Assembly (NCBI RefSeq): GCF_927798095.1
Contig: NZ_CAKMMF010000002.1
Coordinates: forward strand, 218,067-282,066
Direction of reading: 5' to 3'
Length of the DNA stretch: 64,000 bases
From: Paenibacillus plantiphilus
GTDB taxonomy: Bacteria > Bacillota > Bacilli > Paenibacillales > Paenibacillaceae
The notes under the pieces: generated by a model
Seen by the model: only the letters and a program-made list of their open reading frames with translations
Told to the model about the DNA's origin: nothing
Databases searched by the model: none
Shown: positions 28,147-36,952 of the stretch, in pieces
Numbering within the stretch: the first letter of the stretch is position 1
Layout of the letters: every line of letters begins with the position of its first letter
Translations under genes and position numbers: made by a program

Positions 28147-28184
28147 AATTGTTAACCAACATTATTTATACATGGTTAACAATT
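28147..28184 (+). promoter_or_regulatory. BirA operator of the biotin operon
   Basis: TTGTTAACC, 16 bases, GGTTAACAA, extended by AA and TT outward. This is the classic spacing and sequence of a BirA biotin repressor site. It lies 25 bases before bioA. Confidence 0.9.
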
Positions 28185-28208
28185 AAAAGAATCGGAGCGT
28201 GATCCCTC

Positions 28209-29570
28209 ATGGCATTGGAATATGAATATTTGGCGGCTATGAACAAGGCGCACTTATGGCATCCTTTTACGCAAATGAAAGACTACAACAGCACGGACCC
28301 GCTCATTATTGAACGGGGTGAGGGCGTTAAGCTGTACGATGTGCAGGGACGCGCCTATTATGATGGATTCTCGTCGGTTTGGCTCAATGTGCACGGTCAT
28401 AATGTGCCCGAGCTGAATCAGGCTATCATCGATCAACTACAGAAGGTTGCTCACTCCACCCTGCTCGGCATGGCGAACGTGCCTGCCATCGAACTCGCAG
28501 GAAAGCTGTCAGCTATCGCTCCCGAAGGTTTGACGAAGGTGTTCTTCTCAGACTCTGGCGCGACAGGCGTGGAGATCGCATTGAAGATGGCTTTTCAATA
28601 TTGGCACAATCGAGGCATAACGGGGAAACAAAATTTCATAACGATGAGAGAAGCCTATCATGGAGATACCATCGGCGCGGTAAGCGTGGGCGCGATTCCG
28701 CTCTATCATGAACGGTTCCGCCCGCTGCTTTTTCAACCCTATGTCATTCCATATCCGCAAGCCTATCGCCACTCCGGCGGTGCTGCTGGCGCAATGGAGG
28801 ATACTCTCGCCTCCTTGCGCGACACCCTGCAGAAACATGGCCATGAAATTGCGGCGCTCATCGTCGAGCCCATTGTACAGGGAGCCAGCGGCATGATGAT
28901 TATGCCTTCCGGCTGCCTCACTGAAATCGCGGCGTTATGCCGCCAGCACGATGTGCTGCTCATTGCCGATGAGGTGGCGACCGGCTTTGGACGGACAGGA
29001 GCCATGTTCGCTTGTGATCTGGAGCAAGTGTCTCCCGATCTGATGGTTGTCGGCAAAGGGTTGACAGGCGGCTACCTGCCTGTTGCCGCGACGCTGGCTA
29101 CGGATGAGGTTTACAGCTCTTTTTATGCTGATTATGAGGAACAGAAAACTTTTTTCCATGGCCATTCATTTACCGGCAATCCGCTTGGCTGCGCTGTGGC
29201 GCTTGCCAGCATCAAGCTGTTCGAGGAACGCCGCATTGTAGAGGGTACTGTGGCCAAAGCCGCCAGTGTGGCTCGAAGACTTGCCCCTCTCGCCCAATGG
29301 CCTCATGTCGGTGATATTCGGCAGCAGGGACTTATGATCGGCATTGAGCTGGTGCGCGATAAGGCAACCAAAGAGCCCTACGCTTGGGAAGATCGCATCG
29401 GCGTTCGCACCTCGCTGCGGGCAAGAGAGCTCGGAATGCTGACGCGTCCACTCGGCAATATCGTCGTCTTTATTCCACCGCTGTCCAGTACGGAGGCAGA
29501 GCTTGCAGCCATGACAGACATTCTCGCTGCCGCCATCCAAGATGTGACTCAGAAGGATTGGCGGCCATGA
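28209..29570 (+). CDS. bioA: Adenosylmethionine-8-amino-7-oxononanoate aminotransferase
   Basis: A 453-residue class III PLP aminotransferase that makes diaminopelargonate from KAPA. Near the N-terminus HLWHPFTQMKDY is typical of BioA; FFSDSGATGVEIALKMA, IADEVATGFGRTG and the PLP-lysine block VVGKGLTGGYLPVAAT follow. Whether the amino donor is SAM or lysine (as for Bacillus BioK/BioA) cannot be decided here. It opens the bioADBFHC operon directly behind the BirA operator, and its last codon overlaps bioD. Confidence 0.94.
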   Translation: MALEYEYLAAMNKAHLWHPFTQMKDYNSTDPLIIERGEGVKLYDVQGRAYYDGFSSVWLNVHGHNVPELNQAIIDQLQKVAHSTLLGMANVPAIELAGKLSAIAPEGLTKVFFSDSGATGVEIALKMAFQYWHNRGITGKQNFITMREAYHGDTIGAVSVGAIPLYHERFRPLLFQPYVIPYPQAYRHSGGAAGAMEDTLASLRDTLQKHGHEIAALIVEPIVQGASGMMIMPSGCLTEIAALCRQHDVLLIADEVATGFGRTGAMFACDLEQVSPDLMVVGKGLTGGYLPVAATLATDEVYSSFYADYEEQKTFFHGHSFTGNPLGCAVALASIKLFEERRIVEGTVAKAASVARRLAPLAQWPHVGDIRQQGLMIGIELVRDKATKEPYAWEDRIGVRTSLRARELGMLTRPLGNIVVFIPPLSSTEAELAAMTDILAAAIQDVTQKDWRP

Positions 29571-30298
29571 CTCTGAGTCAAGCGCGTGGACTTTTCGTGA
29601 CAGGCACTGACACAGGTGTCGGCAAAACGGTCATTACCGCAGCGCTTGCCGCCGCCTTGCGGGCTGAAGGCCGAAACATCGGCGTATGGAAGCCTGTTCA
29701 ATCCGGGGCGCTGCTGGGGAGCGGCATTACCGATGCCGAGCGGCTGCTGCAAGGCTCAGGCATCAATGAGCTTCCCGAATCGGTAGCTCCCTATACCTTC
29801 GAAGCTCCCTTGACACCGTTGCTCGCGGCTCGGGCCGCCCATGTGGAGCTCACGCTGGAGGCTCTGAGCGCAAGCGGACTCCCGCTCATGGCGCGTTACG
29901 ATTCACTGCTCATTGAGGGCGCGGGCGGCATTGCCGTTCCGCTGACGAATGAGGCGCTCGTCATTGATTGGATCGCTGAGCTCGGTACGCCCGTGTTGAT
30001 CGTTGCCCGTTCCTCTCTTGGCACCATCAACCATACGCTGCTGACAGCAGCTATGCTCAAGCAGCGCGGCATTCCCGTCGTTGGTGTCGTATTGAATGAT
30101 GGTTTTGAGGAGGCCATCCATGACGCAGAAGACCCCAGCACTTCTACGAATGCAGCTCTAATTGAGCAGTTTGGCGACGGCCTGCGAGTGCTTGGCCGAT
30201 TCCCCCGAATTGTGGAGGAAAGGCCGAGCCCTGCGAAGCTGGCGGACCTCATCGGTCGAACGATAGATTTGTCGCCTGTGAGACAGGCTTTGGAATAG
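29567..30298 (+). CDS. bioD: Dethiobiotin synthetase
   Basis: A 243-residue ATP-dependent ligase that closes the ureido ring of dethiobiotin. The P-loop-like FVTGTDTGVGKT is at residues 10-21, and the IEGAGGIAVPL block is present. The ATG overlaps the bioA stop (CATGA), indicating translational coupling. The open frame upstream inside bioA is not the gene. Standard length for the family. Confidence 0.95.
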   Translation: MTLSQARGLFVTGTDTGVGKTVITAALAAALRAEGRNIGVWKPVQSGALLGSGITDAERLLQGSGINELPESVAPYTFEAPLTPLLAARAAHVELTLEALSASGLPLMARYDSLLIEGAGGIAVPLTNEALVIDWIAELGTPVLIVARSSLGTINHTLLTAAMLKQRGIPVVGVVLNDGFEEAIHDAEDPSTSTNAALIEQFGDGLRVLGRFPRIVEERPSPAKLADLIGRTIDLSPVRQALE

Positions 30299-30323
30299 AC
30301 AGTTACCTTGGGAGGATGATTAG

Positions 30324-31322
30324 ATGACAACTTTATCAGCCACAACAGATTGGCAGCTTTTAGCACAAAAAGCACTGAGTGGAGCAAGATTGACGATGGA
30401 AGAAGCGTTGGCTGTTCTGGAGGCGGATAATGATGAGGTGCTGCCGATTCTGCAGGCCGCCTTCACGGTGCGGAAGCATTACTACGGCAAGAAGGTAAAG
30501 CTCAATATGATCATTAATGCCAAAAGCGGCCTGTGCCCGGAAGACTGCGGCTACTGCTCGCAATCCATTGTTTCGACTGCGCCCGTGAAGAAGTACACCT
30601 TGCTTGACAAGGATACGCTGCTGGCAGGCGCTCGTGAAGCGATGTCGCGAAAAGCAGGCACATACTGCATCGTAGCAGCAGGCAAAGGTCCGACAGACAA
30701 GGAGCTGGAGCAGGTCGTAGAAGCAGTTAAGGAAATCCGCGACACGATGCCGCTCAAAATCTGCGCATGCCTTGGCATCCTCAAGGACGGACAAGCGAAG
30801 AAGCTGGCTGAAGCCGGTGTTCACCGCTACAATCACAATCTGAATACGAGCCGAGCGAACTATCCCTCCATCACAACAACCCACACCTATGATCAGCGGA
30901 TCGAAACGGTCGAGGAGGTCAAATCCTATGGCATGTCCCCTTGCTCCGGCGTTATTATCGGCATGGGCGAATCGATGCAGGAAATCGTCGAGATGGCTTA
31001 TTCGCTTCGCGACCTGGATGCGGACTCCATACCGATTAACTTCCTCAATGCAATCCCGGGAACTCCCTTGGAAAATGCAGGGCGCACGCCAGCTATGACA
31101 GCATTGAAGGTGCTGGCCTTATTCCGTTTCATCTGTCCATCCAAAGAAATCCGTGTAGCTGGCGGACGTGAAGTTAATCTGCGCACCCTGCAGCCCCTGT
31201 CGCTCTATGCAGCCAACTCGCTGTTCGTCGGTGATTATTTGACCACAGCGGGCCAGGAAGTAACGTCCGACCATCACATCATTGAAGATATGGGCTTCGA
31301 GATCGAAATGTGTGCGCTCTAG
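30324..31322 (+). CDS. bioB: Biotin synthase
   Basis: A 332-residue radical SAM enzyme that inserts sulfur into dethiobiotin. The [4Fe-4S] cysteines are Cys71, Cys75 and Cys78 in GLCPEDCGYCSQS. The blocks RYNHNLNTSR, GIIGMGE-like VIIGMGESMQE and IPINFLNAIPGTPLE are typical, as is the VAGGREVNLR block with the second cluster arginine. GGGAGGATG lies before the ATG. Third gene of the operon. Confidence 0.97.
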   Translation: MTTLSATTDWQLLAQKALSGARLTMEEALAVLEADNDEVLPILQAAFTVRKHYYGKKVKLNMIINAKSGLCPEDCGYCSQSIVSTAPVKKYTLLDKDTLLAGAREAMSRKAGTYCIVAAGKGPTDKELEQVVEAVKEIRDTMPLKICACLGILKDGQAKKLAEAGVHRYNHNLNTSRANYPSITTTHTYDQRIETVEEVKSYGMSPCSGVIIGMGESMQEIVEMAYSLRDLDADSIPINFLNAIPGTPLENAGRTPAMTALKVLALFRFICPSKEIRVAGGREVNLRTLQPLSLYAANSLFVGDYLTTAGQEVTSDHHIIEDMGFEIEMCAL

Positions 31323-31334
31323 GCGGTGCATGGT

Positions 31335-32519
31335 ATGACGATGAAATGGATGGAGCAGGAGCTCCAATCACTGGCTGGCGAAGCGCTCGAACGGAAGCTC
31401 CGCGACAGCGCCCCTGTCTCCGGTCGGCCAGGCTACATATTGCGGGACGGGCAGGAGCTGCTCAATCTGTCGTCCAACGATTACCTTGGTCTTGCACAGC
31501 ATCCCGCGATTATTGAAGCTATGCGCACGGCGCTCTTGACCGAAGGCGCAGGATCAGGGGCATCGCGCCTCGTCACCGGCAATCGGACACCCTATCGCGA
31601 GCTGGAGGATGCGCTTGCGGATTGGCAGCAATGCGGCGCGGCGCTTGTTGCCGCGAATGGCTATATGGCCAACACAGGCGTCATAAGCGCCCTCGTCGGT
31701 CGTGGCGATGTCGTGTTCAGCGACCGGCTTAACCATGCGAGCATTGTGGATGGCGTGGCGCTTAGCCGTGCGGAGCATGCCCGTTATCGCCATAACGATA
31801 TGGAGCATTTGCGCCATCTGCTGCACAAGCATCGCGGGGCAAGGCGCAAGCTCATTGTGACAGACACGATTTTCTCGATGGATGGCGATCAAGCGCTGCT
31901 GCATGAGCTGGTGCAGCTCAAAGGACAGCACGGCGCGATGCTCATGGTAGACGAGGCGCATAGCGGCGGCATATACGGCGGGAACGGCGAAGGTCTATGC
32001 CATTCACTCGGCATACATAGCGACATCGACATCCATATGGGAACGTTCAGCAAAGCCTTCGGCTTATACGGCGCATATGTATGCGGCAGTGAAACGCTTG
32101 TACGCTGGCTCGTCAACAGAGCAAGGCCATTTATTTACTCTACAGCGCTGCCCCCCTCCATCTTAGCCGGTATTTCGCAATCGCTTGAGATTGTGCGAAG
32201 TGAGAGTGACAGACGCCGGCTGCTCCTCGCAGCAAGCCGCAAATTCCGCACTATGCTGAGGGACGGCGGCTTCCAGACCAGCGACGGCGACTCGCCCATT
32301 GTGCCCGTCATTGTCGGCGACAATGCGGCAGCTCTGCGGTTCAGCGCAGAGCTGCAAGAGGCGGGCATCGCAGCTGTTGCGATTCGCCCGCCCACTGTGC
32401 CGGAGGGGACAGCCCGGATCCGCTTCTCGCTGTCCGCTGTCCACACAGAGCGCGAGCTGGAGCAAGCGGCCTCATGCATCCGCAGCATCGGCTTGAAGCT
32501 GGGGGTGCTGCCGCTATGA
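31335..32519 (+). CDS. bioF: 8-amino-7-oxononanoate synthase (KAPA synthase)
   Basis: A 394-residue alpha-oxoamine synthase that condenses pimeloyl-ACP or -CoA with alanine. The SSNDYLGL block is near residue 40, DTIFSMDGD and VDEAHSGGIYG follow, and the PLP lysine lies in MGTFSKAFGLYGAY. The start at 31335 is chosen because AGGCGG lies eight bases before it; GTG at 31326 and ATG at 31341 are alternatives. It overlaps bioH by four bases. Confidence 0.94.
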   Translation: MTMKWMEQELQSLAGEALERKLRDSAPVSGRPGYILRDGQELLNLSSNDYLGLAQHPAIIEAMRTALLTEGAGSGASRLVTGNRTPYRELEDALADWQQCGAALVAANGYMANTGVISALVGRGDVVFSDRLNHASIVDGVALSRAEHARYRHNDMEHLRHLLHKHRGARRKLIVTDTIFSMDGDQALLHELVQLKGQHGAMLMVDEAHSGGIYGGNGEGLCHSLGIHSDIDIHMGTFSKAFGLYGAYVCGSETLVRWLVNRARPFIYSTALPPSILAGISQSLEIVRSESDRRRLLLAASRKFRTMLRDGGFQTSDGDSPIVPVIVGDNAAALRFSAELQEAGIAAVAIRPPTVPEGTARIRFSLSAVHTERELEQAASCIRSIGLKLGVLPL

Positions 32520-33295
32520 CAGTGGGGACAGAACAGCACTCGCATCCGGCTGTGACCGTACTTTGGCTCAGCGGCTGGAGCTTCGACGATGCTGCATTCA
32601 CCACGCTCAGAGGCCATCTGCCGGCAGAATGGCGGCATGTGCCGGTTCGCTATGAGCATGCGGACTCGCCTGAGCAGTTCTATGCGATGGCCTCCACAGC
32701 GGCGGAGGCTTGCCGTCGCTCGGCAGCAGGGCGACTGCTCATCATCGGCTGGTCTCTCGGCTCCCTGCTTGCGCTTCGCATCGCAGCAGACGGCTTGGCG
32801 GACGGCATTGTCCTGCTGAATGGAACAGCCCGCTTCGTCCGACCCAAAGGAGAGACGGAGCTCGGCTGGCTGGATGCCTATGTCAGGCAGATGGGAACGG
32901 AGATCAAGCATGACCGCGCAGCCGTCGAGCTGAAATTTCGCGAAGCTCTATTGACAGCGCAAGAGCTTGAGAACGGCTGCGTTCAGGAGTTGCCGCCAGC
33001 GGAGAGCTGGTCCACCGAAGCGCTGCTAGCCGGCCTTAATGTCCTTCGCAATGAGGATTGCAGAGGCCTGCTGTCCACAATTACCCTCCCGGCACTGCTC
33101 ATTCATGGTGTGGAGGATACGATTTGTCCGATTGGCGCAGCTCTGGAATTACAAGTTAGGCTGCCCCATGCGAGGCTGATCACATTGGAAGCCAGCGGAC
33201 ATGCGGTCTGTATAACCCGACATCAGGAAGCATCAGATGAGATAAGGAGATGGTGGCATGAATGGCAAGCTGCGAGCGATACAGCGGCGATTTGA
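32516..33295 (+). CDS. bioH: Pimeloyl-ACP methyl ester esterase (BioH-like hydrolase)
   Basis: A 259-residue alpha/beta-hydrolase. LWLSGWSFDDAAF begins the fold, the nucleophile elbow is GWSLGS and the late HGVEDTICP and ASGHAVCIT blocks supply Asp and His. Its place between bioF and bioC indicates that it removes the methyl group added by BioC to end pimeloyl synthesis. Its ATG overlaps the bioF stop (TATGA). The family is very diverse, so calling it bioH rests on operon context plus the BioH-like GWSLG elbow. Confidence 0.82.
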   Translation: MTVGTEQHSHPAVTVLWLSGWSFDDAAFTTLRGHLPAEWRHVPVRYEHADSPEQFYAMASTAAEACRRSAAGRLLIIGWSLGSLLALRIAADGLADGIVLLNGTARFVRPKGETELGWLDAYVRQMGTEIKHDRAAVELKFREALLTAQELENGCVQELPPAESWSTEALLAGLNVLRNEDCRGLLSTITLPALLIHGVEDTICPIGAALELQVRLPHARLITLEASGHAVCITRHQEASDEIRRWWHEWQAASDTAAI

Positions 33296-34139
33296 TCGAA
33301 GCGCGGATAGCTCATACGATGCACATGCCAGTGTACAGCGGTTAATGTCGCACTCACTTTCCACCGCTATCTCCCCGCTAACCCACGGTTTACATCCAGG
33401 CCCAATCAATATTTTGGAGATTGGCTGCGGTACGGGAGCATTGACGGAGAAGCTCGCGTCATTATTTCCAGAGGCATCGATAACGGCGCTTGATCTGTCT
33501 CCCGCCATGCTGGAAGCGGCAAAGCAGCGTCTCGCAGGCAGACGCCTGACCGCTGTTACTCATGCCAGCATCCGCGCCGGGCAAATGAACTGGATACTTT
33601 CTGATGCTGATAGCTGGCTCGCCAAGCAGAGCGCGGAGAGCTGCTCCTTCGACCTGATCGTCTCTAATGCCTGCTTCCAATGGCTGCCAGATCCTGCAGG
33701 GACGCTCTCGAAACTTGCCCAACTGCTTCAGAAGCGGGGCGGGTCACTCGCCTTCACTACCTTCGGACCGAAAACATTCCATGAGCTGCACCAATCGTTC
33801 GCAGATGCTTACAGCTCAAACAATCTGCCTCCCCAGAGGCATGGGCTGTCCTTTCACTCTCCTGATCAGTGGCAGCAGCTCCTGGTGGAAGCCGGGCTCG
33901 CAGACATCGTGATTGAGCGCAACGTCCACTGTGAACGGCATGCCTCGGTGCGCGATTTCCTCCTTTCGATTAAAGCAGTCGGGGCCAGCACTTCAGAAGC
34001 AGCACCCCTTCATGGAATATCGCGGCGTATGCTTTTCACGCAAATGTATCGTTCATACGAAGCTCGATACCGCGCGCCAGACAGCAGCATTCCCGCTACC
34101 TATGATCTCATGCTGCTGCATGCGCGCACCCGCTCATAA
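33258..34139 (+). CDS. bioC: Malonyl-ACP O-methyltransferase
   Basis: A 293-residue SAM-dependent methyltransferase. RRFDRSADSSYDAHASVQ near the start is the BioC-type N-terminus, ILEIGCGTGALTEKL is the SAM-binding glycine loop and FDLIVSNACFQWL the conserved motif that follows. It methylates malonyl-ACP to disguise it as a fatty-acid primer for pimelate synthesis. It overlaps bioH by 38 bases, with AAGGAGAT before the ATG. Last gene of the biotin operon. Confidence 0.94.
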   Translation: MNGKLRAIQRRFDRSADSSYDAHASVQRLMSHSLSTAISPLTHGLHPGPINILEIGCGTGALTEKLASLFPEASITALDLSPAMLEAAKQRLAGRRLTAVTHASIRAGQMNWILSDADSWLAKQSAESCSFDLIVSNACFQWLPDPAGTLSKLAQLLQKRGGSLAFTTFGPKTFHELHQSFADAYSSNNLPPQRHGLSFHSPDQWQQLLVEAGLADIVIERNVHCERHASVRDFLLSIKAVGASTSEAAPLHGISRRMLFTQMYRSYEARYRAPDSSIPATYDLMLLHARTRS

Positions 34140-34428
34140 ACATAGGCCCGCACGCTGCAGTAGCCGTTGCTTGTATTTACGTTGCTGCAAAAATACAGGT
34201 AATTGGACCAGAAAGGACCATTTCAAGTCACTTACCTGCAAAAATACACCAAAAAATCAGAAAAGCACCGTATATGCGGGATTCCGGAAATATTTGATGT
34301 ATTATTGAAGTTACTCTGGCTGCAAGCAGCAGTTTTGGATACAGGAGGTGTATTTTTGCAGGTGCGCGCGAAGATAGTTGCTTTTACCCGTCATTCACAT
34401 TCCATACATCTACCCGACAAATAAACAA
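34140..34428. other. Intergenic region holding MITE-like element B
   Basis: No gene supported. The 175-bp element (34186-34360) fills most of the space between bioC and the convergent DUF2252 gene. Confidence 0.5.
34186..34360. repeat. 175-bp MITE-like element, copy B
   Basis: Ends TGCAAAAATAC and GTATTTTTGCA are perfect inverted repeats; an internal ACCTGCAAAAATACACC repeats the motif. Same length as copy A at 20750-20924. Confidence 0.85.
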
Positions 34429-34473
34429 GCAGCTGCCCGAGGTGTCATCCGCCTCGTACAGCTGCTTCTTGCT
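34429..34473. terminator. Bidirectional terminator between bioC and DUF2252 gene
   Basis: AAGCAGCTG pairs with CAGCTGCTT and an inner GAGG with CCTC. The minus-strand tail TGTTTATTTG is T-rich; the plus side has CTTCTTGCTTC. Confidence 0.7.
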
Positions 34474-34488
34474 TCTATGCTCATAGGT

Positions 34489-35829
34489 TCAACTCTTTCG
34501 CCGATTGCTTGACCATTCCACGAACAGCTCATAATCAAGCTCGACCTGTTCGGCATAAGACAATGCCCACTGTGCGATAGACGCGCAGAACGTATCCTCG
34601 TCATTGCCCATCGCGCGCACAATCTCTGTTTCACTGTGATAGTCGAGCACGCCATGCTCCACATCCGCATCTGCCCGTGCGTGCATTTTGGCGGTGATGC
34701 CGCCCATCCCCTGAACAACCTTCAGCAGGTCCTGCTCCGTCTCCAACTGCTCCAGCTTCAGACGCTTCTTGTAAGGGGACCGCTCCCTCACGTAGAAATC
34801 ACGGTCATCAAGCGACATATAGCCGAGATAAGGGTCTGCCTCATGGTGCATCGCTTGCTGAGTCATCGTAACCCGTTTGCCCTGATGCCCGAATGCTCGC
34901 CAGAACATTTCGTCGTAAGGAAGGAAATACGCCGGCACGGGTACGCGAACCTCCTTCACTTCCAGAACTACATCGTCCAAGCCCTGCTCCCCATCGCCGC
35001 CTTCAATCAGGACATAGAACCGGTCAAGTCCAATGGAGGCCGTGCCAGAGCCGTGCTTGACAGCAATATCCTTAATTCGAAAATGCCGTTCCTCCGCCCC
35101 GCCGCGTTCACTCATGCCCTGCAAATATTGCGGCCAGGCCGCAAGCAGCGCCGCCCGCTCCTCCACTGTCGCCGGCACGATTTCCTCACTGGCCGAAAAT
35201 TGACGATCCTCCTGCTGCATCATCGCCGTCACCTTCTCAAGGAAGTGCTGCTCCTTGCGCTTGCGCAGCTTCTTGAGCAGCTTGCGGATAGGCCCGTCCG
35301 CCCGTTCCTCGTTCATATAGAACGTTGCAGGATCTTCCTTCCCCTTGGCGAATCGGCGCATCTGAGCGGAATATGCACGCAGATAAGCAACGATGATATG
35401 TGATTGAGACTCTGCTGGCAGCTCCTTGATCCGGCATACGAGCGTAATACTGACTGACATGCGAAGCAGATCATATAGATACGAGCCCAAGTAGCCCTCG
35501 TCAAAATCATTCACATCATAGACAAGCTCCCCTGTCTCGCTGCGAAAAGCGCCGAAGTTCTCGAAGTGCAGATCGCCTTGTATCCATGTCGGCCGATCCG
35601 GCTGCGAATGATAAGGAAACCATTCCCGCGTCACGTCAAAATAAAATAAATAAGCGCTGCCCCGAAAAAAAGAAAACGGCCCGCTCGACATTTTCTTATA
35701 TTTTTCCGTCCGTTTCTTCCTATCGAGCTCCATCAGCTTGCCGTCAAATTCATCAAAAATAGCGGTCAACGTTTGTTTTCTTAGCTTCCGCTGGGTTTGC
35801 TTCACTCGGTCAGTCATTTGCGCATTCAT
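34489..35829 (-). CDS. DUF2252 family protein
   Basis: A 446-residue cytosolic protein matching DUF2252, a family with remote resemblance to aminoglycoside-kinase folds. Conserved pieces: FFRGSAYLFYFD near residue 54, GDLHFENFGAF, VYDVNDFDEGYLG, and IKDIAVKHGSGTASIGLDRF with MQQAMHHEADP-like later part. The GDLHxxN motif recalls the kinase HGDLHxxN catalytic loop, so a phosphotransferase role is conceivable but untested as far as I know. A lysine/arginine-rich helix (KKLRKRKEQ) lies mid-protein. Monocistronic. Confidence 0.85.
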   Translation of the reverse strand: MNAQMTDRVKQTQRKLRKQTLTAIFDEFDGKLMELDRKKRTEKYKKMSSGPFSFFRGSAYLFYFDVTREWFPYHSQPDRPTWIQGDLHFENFGAFRSETGELVYDVNDFDEGYLGSYLYDLLRMSVSITLVCRIKELPAESQSHIIVAYLRAYSAQMRRFAKGKEDPATFYMNEERADGPIRKLLKKLRKRKEQHFLEKVTAMMQQEDRQFSASEEIVPATVEERAALLAAWPQYLQGMSERGGAEERHFRIKDIAVKHGSGTASIGLDRFYVLIEGGDGEQGLDDVVLEVKEVRVPVPAYFLPYDEMFWRAFGHQGKRVTMTQQAMHHEADPYLGYMSLDDRDFYVRERSPYKKRLKLEQLETEQDLLKVVQGMGGITAKMHARADADVEHGVLDYHSETEIVRAMGNDEDTFCASIAQWALSYAEQVELDYELFVEWSSNRRKS

Positions 35830-36350
35830 AGAGCAGCTCCCTACTTGTCAAATGTCGTCATTATATAAAGGATTCTCCTTTATTCCGACATTTCCTGCTC
35901 TACAAGCCGATCCGCGCTTCTAGCTCCTCCTTCTGCCACATATGATGACGGAAATGCATGGCGGTGAGCTGATGTCATTCTGATTGAGTGGGGTTGTTTC
36001 GACCCAACGCCGAGACGAGAACCGACTTAACATAAGGGAGACGATGGAAGTGAGACCGACAAGACGCGATTCGATGGAGTCGATGGGCTTACCGTTGGTG
36101 AACAGCCATAGTGTGCGAATAACGGCATGCGCTGCACATAGCTGTCCCGCTAATTAAGCAGCCTCTTGCCATAGTACACACCGCGCGCGGTGTTTCGCTG
36201 CATGACGGTGGTCGATCAACCGCAGCTCCCAGCGCGCACGGTGTCGCGCTGCATGACAGAGGTCGACTATTGACAGGTCGACGTACTTTCTGCACCGCGA
36301 GCAGAGCGCGGTGGGGCGGTACAGGCGCCCCAACAATTCATCCTTGCATT
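35830..36350. other. Intergenic region with GC-rich repeat
   Basis: No gene supported. The right half holds two direct units of the GC-rich repeat (36179-36266); the left 300 bases show nothing recognisable. Confidence 0.5.
36179..36266 (+). repeat. GC-rich dispersed repeat, copy A (two direct units)
   Basis: Two units share GCGCGC, GGTGT, CGCTGCATGAC and GGTCGA; the first starts with the palindrome CACCGCGCGCGGTG, and AGCTCCCAG separates them. Related to 24931-25001 and 46280-46358. Confidence 0.7.
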
Positions 36351-36351
36351 T

Positions 36352-36397
36352 ACTGCGATATCGTAGTAACATATGTTTTAGATAATACGATATCGTA
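36352..36397 (+). promoter_or_regulatory. Two operator palindromes before the marR gene
   Basis: ACTGCGATATCGTAGT (36352-36367) and TACGATATCGTA (36386-36397). A third related palindrome precedes the arsA gene. Together they suggest the binding site of the adjacent MarR protein, consensus ACTACGA-NN-TCGTAGT. Confidence 0.7.
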
Positions 36398-36412
36398 ATA
36401 AAGAGGATAAAT

Positions 36413-36889
36413 ATGGACCAATTAATTGAATTATTGTTCAAGCAAGGATTGCGGCCTCTTAGTGTTTTTCCCGATGCTTCTGCGCTGGAGGAGCAATTGA
36501 GCAGTACAGATTTGGGCGCATTGATGGTGCTGCAATTCCATGGAGAGATGACGATGTCAGATTTCGCTGGCGAGCTTGGCGCACCGCTTAGTACTGCCAC
36601 TAGCATTGCGAAGCGGCTTCAGAAGAAAGACTGGATTGCGCGCAACCCCTCAGATATTGACCAGCGTAGTATTCTGATCTCGTTGACAGCCGAGGGCAAG
36701 CGGCTTGCGGACAAGGGCAAGGCAACCCTGACCACGATGTTCGAACGCGTGCAGGAGGCGCTGACACCGGAGGAAATCGCTCAATTCGTGCAGCTTATGA
36801 TTAAAGTCGGCAAGGCGCTGCAACAGCAACCGTCCGGCAAACCGGCGGGATCGGCACAGAAGCCGCGCAGCATTCAAATCGAGGACTAA
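36413..36889 (+). CDS. MarR family regulator
   Basis: A 158-residue winged-helix protein. Helix-turn-helix: MSDFAGELGAPLSTATSIAK; wing: NPSDIDQRSILISLTAEGKRL, the usual DxRxxxLxLT MarR signature. A basic proline-rich tail (QQQPSGKPAGSAQKPRS) ends the protein. AGAGGA precedes the ATG. It is followed by an ArsA-type ATPase gene 63 bases on, and both upstream regions carry the same palindrome, so it probably represses itself and the ATPase. Ligand unknown. Confidence 0.88.
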   Translation: MDQLIELLFKQGLRPLSVFPDASALEEQLSSTDLGALMVLQFHGEMTMSDFAGELGAPLSTATSIAKRLQKKDWIARNPSDIDQRSILISLTAEGKRLADKGKATLTTMFERVQEALTPEEIAQFVQLMIKVGKALQQQPSGKPAGSAQKPRSIQIED

Positions 36890-36904
36890 ATTTTTTTGCT
36901 CATA

Positions 36905-36922
36905 TACTACGATTTCGTAGTA
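36905..36922 (+). promoter_or_regulatory. Third MarR-type palindrome, before arsA-like gene
   Basis: TACTACGA-TT-TCGTAGTA, a perfect 8+8 palindrome with the same core as those at 36352 and 36386. Confidence 0.72.
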
Positions 36923-36952
36923 ATTCGCATGAACAATCTGGAGGGATTTGAG

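Noticed and set aside
36154..36606. Minus-strand 150-codon frame over the GC-rich repeat and marR
   Set aside because: Runs antisense to marR and through repeats; no family similarity.
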